Shown: piece by piece, positions 52,530-62,071 of the stretch
How positions within the stretch are numbered: the stretch's first letter is position 1
Layout: each line of letters starts with the position of its first letter
Assembly (NCBI GenBank): GCA_050299855.1
Contig: JBNKWQ010000005.1
Location: 186,001-250,000 of the forward strand
Source: Hahella sp050299855
GTDB taxonomy: Bacteria > Pseudomonadota > Gammaproteobacteria > Pseudomonadales > Oleiphilaceae
Direction: 5' to 3'
DNA length: 64,000 nucleotides
Notes under the pieces: model-generated
Told to the model about the DNA's origin: nothing
The model's input: the letters and a program-made list of their open reading frames with translations, nothing else
Databases searched by the model: none
Position numbers and translations under genes: made by a program

Positions 52530-53867
52530 ATGACTGATGAATTAACTAACCTGATTGAAGAGTTTGTCGATGCTGAAGGCGAGGAACGGAACCGCCTGAT
52601 CGACATGATAGTTGCCACGCAGGAGCCGGAGGAAGTAGCACTGCTGCTGGAATCCCTGCCGCTGGAACAGCGTCTTGATATTTGGTCCAGTATTGCCCTG
52701 GATGAACGTCTGCCGATTTTGGTGGCCATGCGGAGTGACCCGCGGGAAAGTCTGCTGGATGAAACCAAGCCGGAGGAATGGGATGGTCTGTTCGCGGACA
52801 TCAGTGCCGAAGATCTGATTGAGCTGTCCGAATCCCTACCCAACCGGTTGGTGGGCCGTGCCCTGGCAGCCATGGACGAACAGCAGCGCCGTTATTACGA
52901 AGACGCCCAGCAATATGATGACGATGAGGCCGGGCACTGGGTCGACCATCAGCCTCTGGTACTACCGCAAAACGCCAAGGTCCGTGACGGCCTGAGGATG
53001 CTCAGACGTGGTATTCCCCATCATGCCGACACTATTTTTCTGGTGAACCGGGCCGGACACTTTTCCGAAGCAGTGAAGATTGACAAGATCATAGGTTCCC
53101 CTGATCACCTGCCCTTGGTTGATCTGTCCCAGGAGGACTTCATCTGTCTCCAGGCCAAGGAAGATGCGGTGGATGCCTCGTTGAAGGTGCAGAAATCCGG
53201 GTTCGGCAGCCTGCCGGTGGTTGATGATCACGGTAAACTCATAGGACGGCTGGATATTGGATCGGCAGCAGAACTGGTCAATGAATACTATGAAGGCCAG
53301 ATGATGGCCAACGCGGGTATGGACGAGGACGAGGATTTATTCTCGCCGGTGAAAAAAAGCGCTAAAGGTCGGGCCGTTTGGCTGGGGATCAACCTGCTCA
53401 CGGCCTTTCTCGCTTCCTGGTTTATTGGTCTGTTTGAAATGACCCTGCAGCAAGTGGTGGCGCTCGCGGTGTTAATGCCGGTCGTGGCGAGTATGGGTGG
53501 CATAGCCGGCAGCCAGACGTTGACCCTGATGATCCGGGGTCTGGCATTGGGCCAGGTCACCAGTGCCAACCTGAGTGCCCTGTTAAAAAAGGAACTCAGT
53601 GTCGGTGCGCTTAACGGTGCTATCTGGGCAGTGGTGATCGGCATTGTGGCAGGTTACTGGTTTGAACAGTTCATGCTGGGCTTCGTCATCGGTGTCGCCA
53701 TTTTGCTGAACATCCTGGCGGCAGCTTTTTCCGGTGTGGGTATTCCTTTCCTGCTGGACAAGCTGAAGCTGGACCCTGCGTTGTCCGGATCGGTAATTCT
53801 GACTACGGTGACTGATGTCGTCGGCTTTGTCGCCTTCCTTGGACTAGGAACCTTGTTTCTTCTGTAG
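52530..53867 (+). CDS. mgtE: Magnesium transporter
   Basis: Product of 445 residues. An N-terminal MgtE_N helical domain (residues 1-130; LLESLPLEQRLDIWSSIALD), two CBS domains (about 135-255; DTIFLVNRAGHFSEAVKIDK, FGSLPVVDDHGKLIGRLDIG), then five membrane segments (from about 285) with the pore motif PVVASMGGIAGSQTLTLMIR. It is a magnesium-gated channel of the inner membrane. ATG at 52530; upstream CAGGAG is about 20 bases away, so translation initiation may be weak. Divergent from pepQ. Confidence 0.96.
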   Translation: MTDELTNLIEEFVDAEGEERNRLIDMIVATQEPEEVALLLESLPLEQRLDIWSSIALDERLPILVAMRSDPRESLLDETKPEEWDGLFADISAEDLIELSESLPNRLVGRALAAMDEQQRRYYEDAQQYDDDEAGHWVDHQPLVLPQNAKVRDGLRMLRRGIPHHADTIFLVNRAGHFSEAVKIDKIIGSPDHLPLVDLSQEDFICLQAKEDAVDASLKVQKSGFGSLPVVDDHGKLIGRLDIGSAAELVNEYYEGQMMANAGMDEDEDLFSPVKKSAKGRAVWLGINLLTAFLASWFIGLFEMTLQQVVALAVLMPVVASMGGIAGSQTLTLMIRGLALGQVTSANLSALLKKELSVGALNGAIWAVVIGIVAGYWFEQFMLGFVIGVAILLNILAAAFSGVGIPFLLDKLKLDPALSGSVILTTVTDVVGFVAFLGLGTLFLL

Positions 53868-53990
53868 ACCAGGCCGATTTGTCCGCAGGGAGTCTAACCG
53901 AACCTTAACGGGCGGGCATCACTGGCTTTCGGTAGAGTTATCCCATATCACTATTTTTTCTATCGCCTCTGCCTTGAAGGGCCACAAAAT

Positions 53991-54500
53991 ATGAAATGTT
54001 TTCAAACCTTGCCTGCAATATTTTTCAGTTTGCTGTTGTGCGCTTTTCAAGCCCAGGCGTTTGGCATTGTTATTAATGAACGGCAGATCTCGGCCTTGAT
54101 GACCAGCGTCTTTCCAATTAAGCATGCCATGGGTGCCTGGCAGGTAACACTGAGTAATCCAGTGCCTGGGTTCCTGCCTGCAGAGCAGAAAGTCGCACTG
54201 GCCGTCGATCTGCAGCTACTGGAAGGCGGGCAACAGGCCAGAGGGTGGGGGAAAGTGAGTGGCCGGTTGAGTTTCAACAAGGAACTGCAACAACTGCATC
54301 TGGTACGGCCACAACTGGTGGAATTTGAAGTGCGGGAAGGCAATGTGGAAAATGCCAAACCGATGATTGACAGCCTGCAGCAATACGTCGGCAAGGATCT
54401 CCCGGTGATTGTACTCTTTGATGTGAAAGATCTGGGGTTACCGATGATGAACCCGACAGCGATCAATGTGGTCAAGGGCGGGATTGCAATAGAGTTTTAA
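53991..54500 (+). CDS. DUF1439 (YceB-like) exported protein
   Basis: Product of 169 residues with a signal peptide ending FQAQA (about residue 23). No lipobox cysteine at the usual place, unlike E. coli YceB. The mature part has the alternating amphipathic pattern of lipid-binding DUF1439 proteins (VINERQISALMTSVFPIKHA, GWGKVSGRLSFNKELQQLHL, VKDLGLPMMNPTAINVVKGG). Role unknown; periplasmic. A GC hairpin follows the stop. Confidence 0.82.
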   Translation: MKCFQTLPAIFFSLLLCAFQAQAFGIVINERQISALMTSVFPIKHAMGAWQVTLSNPVPGFLPAEQKVALAVDLQLLEGGQQARGWGKVSGRLSFNKELQQLHLVRPQLVEFEVREGNVENAKPMIDSLQQYVGKDLPVIVLFDVKDLGLPMMNPTAINVVKGGIAIEF

Positions 54501-54525
54501 GCCGGCACTTTCCTGTGCCGGCCCT
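54498..54525. terminator. Hairpin between convergent genes
   Basis: Stem GCCGGCAC / GTGCCGGC with a six-base loop, directly after the stop at 54500 and before the chemoreceptor end at 54578. No long T run on either side. Confidence 0.5.
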
Positions 54526-54577
54526 ACCCAGACAATTAGATCCTATGAATCCCTTAAAAGGTTGCAAGTAGTGGTGT

Positions 54578-56596
54578 CTAAACCCGGAAGTGCCCCAGGG
54601 CCTGATTAAGTGATAGTGCCATCGCTTCCAACTGATGCGCAGCGGCGGCCACTTCCTGGACCGCCAGATTGTTGGTATCGGTCATGGTCGCAATGCGCTC
54701 CACGTTTTCAGCCATGACATTGCTTGCCTGGGATTGTTCATCAAGCATAATCGAGATTTCCATAAACATTTCACGAACCCGGTGCGAGCTGTTGCGTATC
54801 TCCACGATGGACTCGCCTGCTCTGGAGGAAAGCTCTGCGCCCTCATTAACCTGTTCAACACCTTTAGCCATGACCGCAACAGCCGAGTTGGTCCCCTGTT
54901 GAATATCCGCAATCGTCTTGGTGATTTCCCGCGCGGAGTCTGTGGTCCTGGCGGCCAAGCCTCTGACTTCATCAGCCACCACGGCAAAACCACGGCCCTG
55001 TTCGCCGGCTCTGGCCGCCTCAATGGCAGCGTTCAACGCCAGCAGATTGGTTTGGTCGGCAATGTTGGCAATGACTTCCAAAATGCCGGAAATCTGACCC
55101 GATAGCTCACCCAGTTCGCTGATATTGTCCGAAGCTGAGCGGACCGTCTCGGAGATGCTGAGCATTCCCAATCCGGCCGTCTCAATCACTTCCGCACCAT
55201 GTTCTGAAATATGGAAGGAGGAATCGGAAAGCTCCCTGGCTTCCTGGGCATTCTTGGCCAGGCTGTCAACGCTGACAGTCAATTCCTCCACAGTGGAGGC
55301 AATCTGACTGGCAGCCTCACTCTGTTCGGCAGACCCTTTGGCCACCTGATTGCTGGCATTGGTCATATTGCCTGCAGCCGTACCCAGTTCATGAGCCGTG
55401 GTGGCCAATTCCTGCAATACGCTCCTGATCTGCTGCTGCATGCGCTTCAAAGCATCCAGCAACTTGGACGTTTCGTCCTGGCCTTTTACCTGAATTTCCT
55501 GGGAATAGTCTCCAGAGGCGATTGATTCCAGGGCGCTAACCGCATTGGCCAGGGGTTTGCCGACCATGAGTTTTACCGCGATCCAGAGCACCAGTGTGAC
55601 GACGACGATGGTCAGCACCGTTTTCAGCAGCATTTGCTTCGTCAACCAGGATGCCGCCTCTTGGGAGTCCGCCACCGGTTGGGTGACGCCCAATATCCAG
55701 TTCAGTTCCGGAATATGGGTGAAATGCGTCTCCCACTCCATGGCCTCCGACTGCCCGGCAGCTTGCCAGGGATAATGCAGTTCCCCTGACGACTGCTGAA
55801 TCATGTCACGAATAAACTGACCGCCTTGGTCGCTGATCAGGTTACTCCCGGTGGCCGTCGGATGAAGCAGAAATTCGCCCTGGTTGTTGCCTTCTTTGGC
55901 ATCCACGACGAAGACATAGCCCTGTTTACCAACCACTAGTTCAGACAGGCCGTTCATCAGTCTTTGTAGGGATTGATTGAAACTGATGCCGATATAGCGA
56001 ATACCAATCACCCGTCCCAGATCATCCTTGATCGGTGTGTAGTTGGTTACAAATTGCTGGCCGAATAGGGTCACTTTGCCAGTAAATGCCTGGCCATTGA
56101 TATTCTTTGCATAGGCCGGTGAGGCGCGGTCCAGCAGTGTCCCAACGGCTCGCGAGCCGTCTTGCTTTTTCACGGAAGTAATGACCCGAATGAAGTCATC
56201 TCCCCGCTTGACGAATATAGTGGCGTTGCCGCCGGTAATTTCGGCAAACCGGTCCACCGTTGAGTAGTCACCGGCAATGTCAGCACCGTTATTCATCAGC
56301 AGCGGAACCGTTTGATCCACCACCTCAATCGTGCGGCTGCTGTCCAGTTCAAATATTCCGGGAAAAGCTTCGCCAAACACACCGGAAAGATGGGTGGCGG
56401 TGATCTCCAGTTGTTCGTTGTAGGCTTTGATGGTGACAGATGATGACTTGAGCAGATTGTCCATTTCCGCATCAGATAAGTGGTTAACGACATTACCCAT
56501 GTTGCGGGTAACAACCCAGCCGCTGACTGAAAGAATTAGGGTAATGGCGAGACAGACGGCGATACTTAGTCGGACAGCAATACTTTGCTTGAACAT
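54578..56596 (-). CDS. Methyl-accepting chemotaxis protein with Cache sensor
   Basis: Product of 672 residues. First membrane segment at about 8-28. A large periplasmic double-Cache-like domain (30-320; FVKRGDDFIRVITSVKKQDG, GTLLDRASPAYAKNINGQAF, YTPIKDDLGRVIGIRYIGIS) of the Cache_3-Cache_2 type, a second membrane segment (VLTIVVVTLVLWIAVKLMVG), HAMP, and the signalling domain with tip DQTNLLALNAAIEAARAGEQ. Such receptors usually sense small organic acids or amino acids; ligand here unknown. Single gene. Confidence 0.96.
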   Translation of the reverse strand: MFKQSIAVRLSIAVCLAITLILSVSGWVVTRNMGNVVNHLSDAEMDNLLKSSSVTIKAYNEQLEITATHLSGVFGEAFPGIFELDSSRTIEVVDQTVPLLMNNGADIAGDYSTVDRFAEITGGNATIFVKRGDDFIRVITSVKKQDGSRAVGTLLDRASPAYAKNINGQAFTGKVTLFGQQFVTNYTPIKDDLGRVIGIRYIGISFNQSLQRLMNGLSELVVGKQGYVFVVDAKEGNNQGEFLLHPTATGSNLISDQGGQFIRDMIQQSSGELHYPWQAAGQSEAMEWETHFTHIPELNWILGVTQPVADSQEAASWLTKQMLLKTVLTIVVVTLVLWIAVKLMVGKPLANAVSALESIASGDYSQEIQVKGQDETSKLLDALKRMQQQIRSVLQELATTAHELGTAAGNMTNASNQVAKGSAEQSEAASQIASTVEELTVSVDSLAKNAQEARELSDSSFHISEHGAEVIETAGLGMLSISETVRSASDNISELGELSGQISGILEVIANIADQTNLLALNAAIEAARAGEQGRGFAVVADEVRGLAARTTDSAREITKTIADIQQGTNSAVAVMAKGVEQVNEGAELSSRAGESIVEIRNSSHRVREMFMEISIMLDEQSQASNVMAENVERIATMTDTNNLAVQEVAAAAHQLEAMALSLNQALGHFRV

Positions 56597-56960
56597 AACA
56601 ACTCCTGCATCCGTAGTATTGATTGCGTTCCATTTCCGATGATGAACATCAGACGAAAATGGCCTTCCTTTGGTTCCTTGAACACTCTACCCATGCAGGA
56701 TAGACCAAATGGATGGGCTGGATAATAGGCAGAAACAAAAACCCACAAATCTGCCATTTTTATAATGATGGGGAATATAAAGTGGTCGAAATTCGTACAG
56801 TACGGATATATTTCCGAGACTGTATCGGTGGACTAAATGAGGAGTTGGTTTTTCCCTATCCACATGCCGGATTCACCGTCCTGCAGGCAAATATAAATCC
56901 ACCCCTCATTACTATTAGCCTATAATCAAACAAGCCTGACCCCATCCTCTGGAGAGACCC
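56597..56960. other. Divergent intergenic region without a supported gene
   Basis: About 360 bases between the chemoreceptor start and the YceH-like gene start. A 70-codon frame (56713-56925, plus) has no ribosome site and no recognisable product. Promoters for both neighbours are expected. Confidence 0.5.
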
Positions 56961-57617
56961 TTGAAAAAAGACCTGACACTATACGAAGCCCGCGTGATAG
57001 GTGTACTTCTGGAGAAAGAAATCACCACGCCGGATCAGTACCCACTCTCCTTGAATGCCCTGACCAATGCCTGTAACCAGAAAAGTAATCGACACCCTGT
57101 TTTGGACCTTTCGGAAGCCACTGTGAATGATACGGTGGAAGCACTGAAGGATAGGGGGCTGATACGGGGTGACAGCTACAAGAGCCGGGTAGAGAAATTG
57201 TCGCACCGGTTTTGCAATAGTGAATTCGGCGAGTTGCAATTGACCTCCGCGCAAGTGGCTGTGGTCTGTGAACTGCTGTTGCGTGGCCCTCAGACTCCAG
57301 GCGAGCTGCGTTCACGCGCCCATCGAATGCACCCGTTCAGTCGGGTGGACGAAATTGAAATCACTCTGCAGGAATTGGTTGATCACCCCAAAGGCCCCTG
57401 GGTTACCGTGCTGCCGAGAGAGCCCGGCAAGCGTGAGTCCCGTTATGCCCATTTGTTTTCCAGTGACATTGAACCTGTGCTCACTGAATCTATCGATACC
57501 GAAAAAATGAGTGCCAGCCGGGCTGAGATTGATACGCTAAAGGCGCAAATTGCCAGGCTCGAAGAGGAAAATGCCGATCTGAAACAACGCCTGCGCCGCC
57601 TGGGCGAAGTCTGTTAG
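56961..57617 (+). CDS. YceH family (DUF480) protein
   Basis: Product of 218 residues starting at TTG, with GGAGAG five bases upstream. The sequence KDLTLYEARVIGVLLEKEIT and TPDQYPLSLNALTNACNQKS is the hallmark of the YceH/UPF0502 family: two winged-helix domains (residues 1-85 and 90-170) and a coiled-coil tail (IDTLKAQIARLEEENADLKQ). Function unknown, possibly nucleic acid binding. Confidence 0.93.
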   Translation: MKKDLTLYEARVIGVLLEKEITTPDQYPLSLNALTNACNQKSNRHPVLDLSEATVNDTVEALKDRGLIRGDSYKSRVEKLSHRFCNSEFGELQLTSAQVAVVCELLLRGPQTPGELRSRAHRMHPFSRVDEIEITLQELVDHPKGPWVTVLPREPGKRESRYAHLFSSDIEPVLTESIDTEKMSASRAEIDTLKAQIARLEEENADLKQRLRRLGEVC

Positions 57618-57650
57618 TGACAATGCTGGGGAAACTAAGCGACAGGTAAT

Positions 57651-57902
57651 TCAGGCATCCTGGTTACGCATGACTTCCAACTGATATTTCGCGTCGTCGA
57701 CATTGCCCGCTGACTCATCCGAATCTGCCTTGGGAGCAGCTGTCAGTTTCTGCAAATCTATGGCATCAATGTTGTGTATCTGCTTATGGTGCAGCAGCCA
57801 TTCGTGTAATGCCTCGGCAGCCGCATCTTCATCCGGGAATTCACCGGCAGTAATTGCCTGAGTAATCAGGGCGTCCACCTGGCTGATCTTGATTGTTGTC
57901 AT
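57651..57902 (-). CDS. Small hypothetical protein
   Basis: Product of 83 residues, MTTIKISQVDALITQAITAG onwards, acidic and helical, no membrane segment. The start at 57902 is chosen because GGAGGG lies directly upstream at proper distance; longer frames to 57986 have no site. DEDAAAEALHEWLLHH resembles small ribbon-helix or antitoxin-like proteins only loosely. Not recognised; convergent with the YceH-like gene. Confidence 0.6.
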   Translation of the reverse strand: MTTIKISQVDALITQAITAGEFPDEDAAAEALHEWLLHHKQIHNIDAIDLQKLTAAPKADSDESAGNVDDAKYQLEVMRNQDA

Positions 57903-57994
57903 CATTCCCTCCGGTTCTTCATTTCCAATGAAAAAGGGGACAGGCTCCATTATGTCCCCATTGACAGGAAAGTGCAGCGTTTCCACAGAGGTCC

Positions 57995-58048
57995 CTCTGT
58001 CAGGGTAGATATCTCTGTCAGGGTAGATATCTCTGTCAAGGTAGGTAA
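57995..58048. repeat. 18-bp tandem repeat, three copies
   Basis: Units of CTCTGTCAGGGTAGATAT, two perfect and one with changes, in the 354-base gap 57903-58256. I see no gene in that gap. Confidence 0.95.
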
Positions 58049-58256
58049 AAGTATCTTGGGTTTCTACTGTTGACCAACTCTGGGCATATTCGCATAATCG
58101 AGTGGCTGCAACTGGCCGAATGTGGCAACTGGCCGAGAATGAAAGACCGGATCAGTGCCATCCTGGTCAACAAGCTGAATCTTTGGGGTTGCGATCACCC
58201 CGTCAGGCATATGCCCAAGAGTCGCATCCTGATCACCTATTTTGGGAGGATGTGTT

Positions 58257-59105
58257 ATGGCTATGCCAAACAATTTCAATTCACCTGGTTCCATTGTAAT
58301 CACCCCTCAACAGTTGTTCCCGTTATTGGGACTGCCGCAAGCACCCGTGATACTGGATGTCCGCATAGAGGCTGATATTGCCCTGGACCCACAACTTGTT
58401 CCCGGCGCAAAGCTTATTGCCCATACCCAGATCGAGTCACTGATCTCACAATGGTCTGGCAACGGATTGTCACGATTCCGCCACCGGCCTGTGCTGGTGT
58501 ATTGCCAGAAAGGCGGTAAGCTGAGCCAAGGTGCGGCAGCGATCCTGCGCCATCATGGCTATGAGGCCTACAGTCTCGCCGGTGGTCAGTTTGCCTGGCG
58601 GGATCTGGGATTTCCTCTGATGCCAATAACAAGTCTGAGGCAGGTTAAAGCCCAGGTAACGTCCTATTGGGTTGCTGTTGCCAGACCTGATTTAAATACA
58701 CTGGCCAGTATCTGGCTGCTGCGTCGTTTTATCGATCCCCATGCGGTACTTCTATTCGTAGAAGCTGCTGAAGTGGCGGCCGTTGCGGAGAAGTTTTCCG
58801 GGGCTGCCTTGAGCTCTTCAGCCTTTATGCAAACAGGACAAAATGAGTCTGATACTTTCGCAGGTTTGATCAACTTATTGGATTTGAGGTTCCCTGCTTT
58901 GACCTATATGAGCAACAGTATGAGCCGGATGAAGCAGGGCTTGGAGGGTGACCCGGGAGGATTGCCGGGGTTAGCTGAGCTGGTTGTTGGGCTGCAGAAT
59001 TTGCGTAGCGATGACCTGGCGCTGGCAGAAGCTTGCCTGCCATTATTCGATGCTTGTTATCAATGGAGCCTGGCCAAAGTAGCGGGAGGTAGTTGCCATG
59101 AATGA
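58257..59105 (+). CDS. Rhodanese plus ChrB-like domain protein
   Basis: Product of 282 residues. The rhodanese domain (about 10-120) has the active-site loop YCQKGGKLSQ with Cys; the following Ala/Gly-rich helix matches the fold. The C-terminal part (130-282; WVAVARPDLNTLASIWLLRR, RFIDPHAVLLFVEAAEVA) resembles the ChrB-type domain of chromate-resistance proteins. ATG at 58257 is chosen because GGGAGG lies seven bases upstream. The stop overlaps the chrA start by eight bases, so the proteins are co-expressed and the function is probably linked to chromate or sulfate handling. Confidence 0.85.
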   Translation: MAMPNNFNSPGSIVITPQQLFPLLGLPQAPVILDVRIEADIALDPQLVPGAKLIAHTQIESLISQWSGNGLSRFRHRPVLVYCQKGGKLSQGAAAILRHHGYEAYSLAGGQFAWRDLGFPLMPITSLRQVKAQVTSYWVAVARPDLNTLASIWLLRRFIDPHAVLLFVEAAEVAAVAEKFSGAALSSSAFMQTGQNESDTFAGLINLLDLRFPALTYMSNSMSRMKQGLEGDPGGLPGLAELVVGLQNLRSDDLALAEACLPLFDACYQWSLAKVAGGSCHE

Positions 59106-60399
59106 ATCTATTCTGACGGTTGAGAGCTCTACTGCCGGCTCTCGTCCTCGTTTGTCTGAGGCGCTGATAATCTGGTTGCGTATCGGCTTGCTGTCTTTTG
59201 GTGGCCCGGCGGCCCAGATTGCCCTCATGCATCGTGAAATTGTTGACCGCAAGGGCTGGCTGACTGAACAGCAATACCTCAATGCGCTCAGCTTTTGCAT
59301 GTTATTGCCGGGGCCGGAAGCCATGCAACTGGCTACCTATGCCGGTTGGCGTTTGCACGGCGTGATCGGCGGCTTGCTGGCAGGGCTTCTGTTCGTGTTG
59401 CCGGGAGCTCTTGTCGTTCTGTCGTTAACCCTGGTTTATGCCTACTTTGGTGAAGTCCCTCTGGTTAGCGCGCTTTTTGTCGGTATCAAAGCTGCAGTGG
59501 TGATCATTGTTATCGAAGCCCTGCATCGTGTCGCGAAACGGGCATTGAAACATGCCCAAGACTGGATCATGGCGGGCGTAGCCTTTATCGGGCTCTTCTT
59601 TCTAGCAGTGCCCTATCCGTTATTGATTCTGGCGGCGGCACTCTATGGCTACTGCTATTTCCAGCGTGGCAAAGTCACCGCAGAAGCCTTTCCTGCAGGC
59701 CAGCGTCACATCGGCCGACTGATAAAAACGATGTTGCTGTGGTCGGTTATCTGGTGGCTGCCGATAGCGTTCTTGGCCCTTGCCCATAATGACTTTCTGG
59801 TGGAACTGGGAATCTTCTTTTCCAAGCTGGCAGTGGTGACCTTTGGCGGTGCCTATTCTGTGCTTTCCTACATGGCGCAGGATGTGGTGACCCAATACGG
59901 TTGGCTCAGTGCGGGGCAAATGATGGATGGACTGGGGCTGGCGGAAACCACTCCTGGGCCTCTGATACTGGTCACCGAGTTTGTCGGCTTTATGGCGGCA
60001 TTCAGCCATGGTGGTTTGGCCCTGGCACTGGCGGGCACGTTGATCACACTGTGGATGACCTTTGTTCCATGCTTTATGTGGATCTTTGCCTTTGCACCTT
60101 ATATTGACTGGATTACCACCCAGCCCAGGCTCAAGGGAGCCTTAGCTGCCATCACGGCAGTCGTAGTTGGAGTAATCCTGAACCTCAGCCTGTGGTTTGC
60201 CCTGCATGTGTTTTTCGAACAGGTGACCCTGCATCAGATCGGACCTTTGCAGCTCTGGGTGCCGGATATGCTGACGCTTGATTGGCAGGCCTGTCTGCTG
60301 GCTGTTGTCAGTGCGGTGGTGTTGTTCCGCTATAAGTTGGGAGTTGCGCTCACCCTGGTTATTGCTGCGGTATTGGGCGGTGTACTCTCGATCATTTAA
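59098..60399 (+). CDS. chrA: Chromate transporter
   Basis: Product of 433 residues with two CHR domains. The N-terminal copy begins LRIGLLSFGGPAAQIALMHR with LPGPEAMQLATYAGWRLHG. The second has KLAVVTFGGAYSVLSYMAQD and GLAETTPGPLILVTEFVGFM. About twelve membrane segments. The CHR family exports chromate or imports/exports related oxyanions. Its start is inside the end of the rhodanese gene by eight bases. Confidence 0.95.
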   Translation: MNESILTVESSTAGSRPRLSEALIIWLRIGLLSFGGPAAQIALMHREIVDRKGWLTEQQYLNALSFCMLLPGPEAMQLATYAGWRLHGVIGGLLAGLLFVLPGALVVLSLTLVYAYFGEVPLVSALFVGIKAAVVIIVIEALHRVAKRALKHAQDWIMAGVAFIGLFFLAVPYPLLILAAALYGYCYFQRGKVTAEAFPAGQRHIGRLIKTMLLWSVIWWLPIAFLALAHNDFLVELGIFFSKLAVVTFGGAYSVLSYMAQDVVTQYGWLSAGQMMDGLGLAETTPGPLILVTEFVGFMAAFSHGGLALALAGTLITLWMTFVPCFMWIFAFAPYIDWITTQPRLKGALAAITAVVVGVILNLSLWFALHVFFEQVTLHQIGPLQLWVPDMLTLDWQACLLAVVSAVVLFRYKLGVALTLVIAAVLGGVLSII

Positions 60400-60496
60400 C
60401 CCTGGTCGTCCCAAGGCAATTCCCAAGTTCTAAAAACAAACATAATTAGGGGCTGAACTTTTGGTTATTCTGTTCAGAATCTGAACTTTCAGTCGA

Positions 60497-61555
60497 TCAG
60501 TTCTGCCGGTGCGGTGGTCTCTGTCCCGGCGGTGCTGGTAGGTGGCCATGTCCGCGTTGTTCTTCACGTCCCCTGAATGAGCCATTGACCTGACCCTTGA
60601 AACAGTTAGTTAACCAGGGAAAGGCGTTGGTCACGTAATAGCCGTATTGGCCATTTACCGTCATGCCATTACATTCATCCAGATCGCCACTGCCGGCGGT
60701 GTATTCATAGTCGCTCCGAAACTGGCCGTCGTAATGGTTACTCGCCACAACCCCCACGCCTGCAAGCGGAGTGCTGTAGCCGCTGACAGCCTGACGTGAA
60801 CCACCATTATTTTTCAGCACGTAACTGGATTGCGCTTCCCGGATTTGACCGGTCGCCGGGTCCCGGATACAGCTGCCGAAAACCGGAAAGCCGTCGGCAG
60901 CAAAGCCGATCACCGGGGAGGCGGTGCTGGTGTTATCACACTGGGTATGGAACATCGCCAGCGGGTTGCCGTGATAATGATATTTGCCATTGGGTTGGGT
61001 ATGGGCATTATGAGCATCAGTACCGAAATCATTCAGTGGCGACATGGGATCATAGCGCCAGGGGTGATTGGCGTAGCGATGATCACAACCCGTCTTCTCC
61101 CATCCATTGGGCTCACGACCGACGCCGTAGCAGGCCGCCGCCAGCAGATCCACCACCACACCATTCAGCAATACCGCTTCGGACGTGCCTAGTCTCAGCG
61201 ATATAGCCCGTTGACCTATCTTGGGATTCAGGGGCATTCTGAATGACAAGTGTTGTTCGTTGACATTGGTGGCAAAGTGAGCACTGTGGTCATTGAAATT
61301 GTGATTGGGAATGTCATTGGAACGCAGAGTACAGGTGTGTCCGTTGGAGGTGATGATCACATCCCCGCTGAAGTTCTTCGCCCGTTTAATGTCGGTGATG
61401 TTGGAATAGTAACTGCCTACATAGTGGTCGCAGCTTCCTGCCCGGTCGGTAAACAGGGCATCGGTGATGTCCACGGCATCGGGGGTACGGGCGTCAAGCG
61501 TGCCGGCCAGAATAAATAATCCGCCGACTCCAACCGCCAACTTTGAGGTATCCAT
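60497..61555 (-). CDS. YHYH domain protein
   Basis: Product of 352 residues. An N-terminal hydrophobic stretch (LAVGVGGLFILAGTLDA) suggests export. The YHYH domain is at about 165-290: NAHTQPNGKYHYHGNPLAMF, IGFAADGFPVFG and SSYVLKNNGGSRQAVSGYST. The C-terminus is Arg/Pro/His-rich (GHGHLPAPPGQRPPHRQN). The many His and Cys may bind metal. YHYH proteins are of unknown function. The 97-base gap to chrA holds no gene. Confidence 0.88.
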   Translation of the reverse strand: MDTSKLAVGVGGLFILAGTLDARTPDAVDITDALFTDRAGSCDHYVGSYYSNITDIKRAKNFSGDVIITSNGHTCTLRSNDIPNHNFNDHSAHFATNVNEQHLSFRMPLNPKIGQRAISLRLGTSEAVLLNGVVVDLLAAACYGVGREPNGWEKTGCDHRYANHPWRYDPMSPLNDFGTDAHNAHTQPNGKYHYHGNPLAMFHTQCDNTSTASPVIGFAADGFPVFGSCIRDPATGQIREAQSSYVLKNNGGSRQAVSGYSTPLAGVGVVASNHYDGQFRSDYEYTAGSGDLDECNGMTVNGQYGYYVTNAFPWLTNCFKGQVNGSFRGREEQRGHGHLPAPPGQRPPHRQN

Positions 61556-61617
61556 ATTACAGTCATCCGATCGCTATTTTTGATTATTTCAGCACAAGAA
61601 TGTGCATGTAATGTGGA

Positions 61618-61674
61618 ATCTACTTCAATACCTTTGATCTACTTCAATACCTTTGATCTATTTCAATACAACTG
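61618..61674. repeat. 19-bp tandem repeat, three copies
   Basis: Units of ATCTACTTCAATACCTTTG, two perfect and one degenerate, just upstream of the YHYH gene start. Confidence 0.95.
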
Positions 61675-61690
61675 ACGGCTGTTGGTATCC

Positions 61691-61943
61691 TCAATTCGAT
61701 TCAAACACCAACTCGCGGCTGTTGCCGTCTGCCACGCAACGGATAATAGTTAATGTGGCATATTGACCGTCGATGATACGTTCACCGGAACCAGGATCGC
61801 CGTAACCAATGTCAAAGTAATCGGTGTCGATAAATGGAATAGAGTTCTTTGATCGTCGGAATCCAGATCCGTGTTAGCCTGCCACTTCAGCCCGGTATTA
61901 TTGTTGACGACCACGGTATTGCTGTTATAGGAACTTGAGATCT
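61691..61943 (-). pseudogene. Remnant of a DUF1566-type gene
   Basis: Readable pieces on the minus strand: YNSNTVVVNNNTGLKWQANT, the TGLKWQ pattern of DUF1566/Lcl-type domains, then in a different frame DYFDIGYGDPGSGERIIDGQ and RCVADGNSRELVFESN before a stop. The frameshift between the pieces and the missing 5' part mark it as decayed. The rest of 61556-62071 holds a 19-bp repeat and a hairpin. Confidence 0.65.
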
Positions 61944-61987
61944 AAATAGCCTTTTTGGTAAACCGCCCAGTGGCGAAAACTAATGAT

Positions 61988-62006
61988 AAGCGCCGTTTTG
62001 CGGCGC
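61988..62006. terminator. Possible terminator hairpin after the PhnA-like gene
   Basis: Perfect stem AGCGCCG / CGGCGCT with a five-base loop, about 65 bases after the stop at 62072, with only a weak T-rich stretch on the minus strand. Confidence 0.45.
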
Positions 62007-62071
62007 TGTTACAACGTTATAGTTCCCTGACGATTAGCCTGTAGGGCAGCGGTAGTTCCGCCGATATACTC

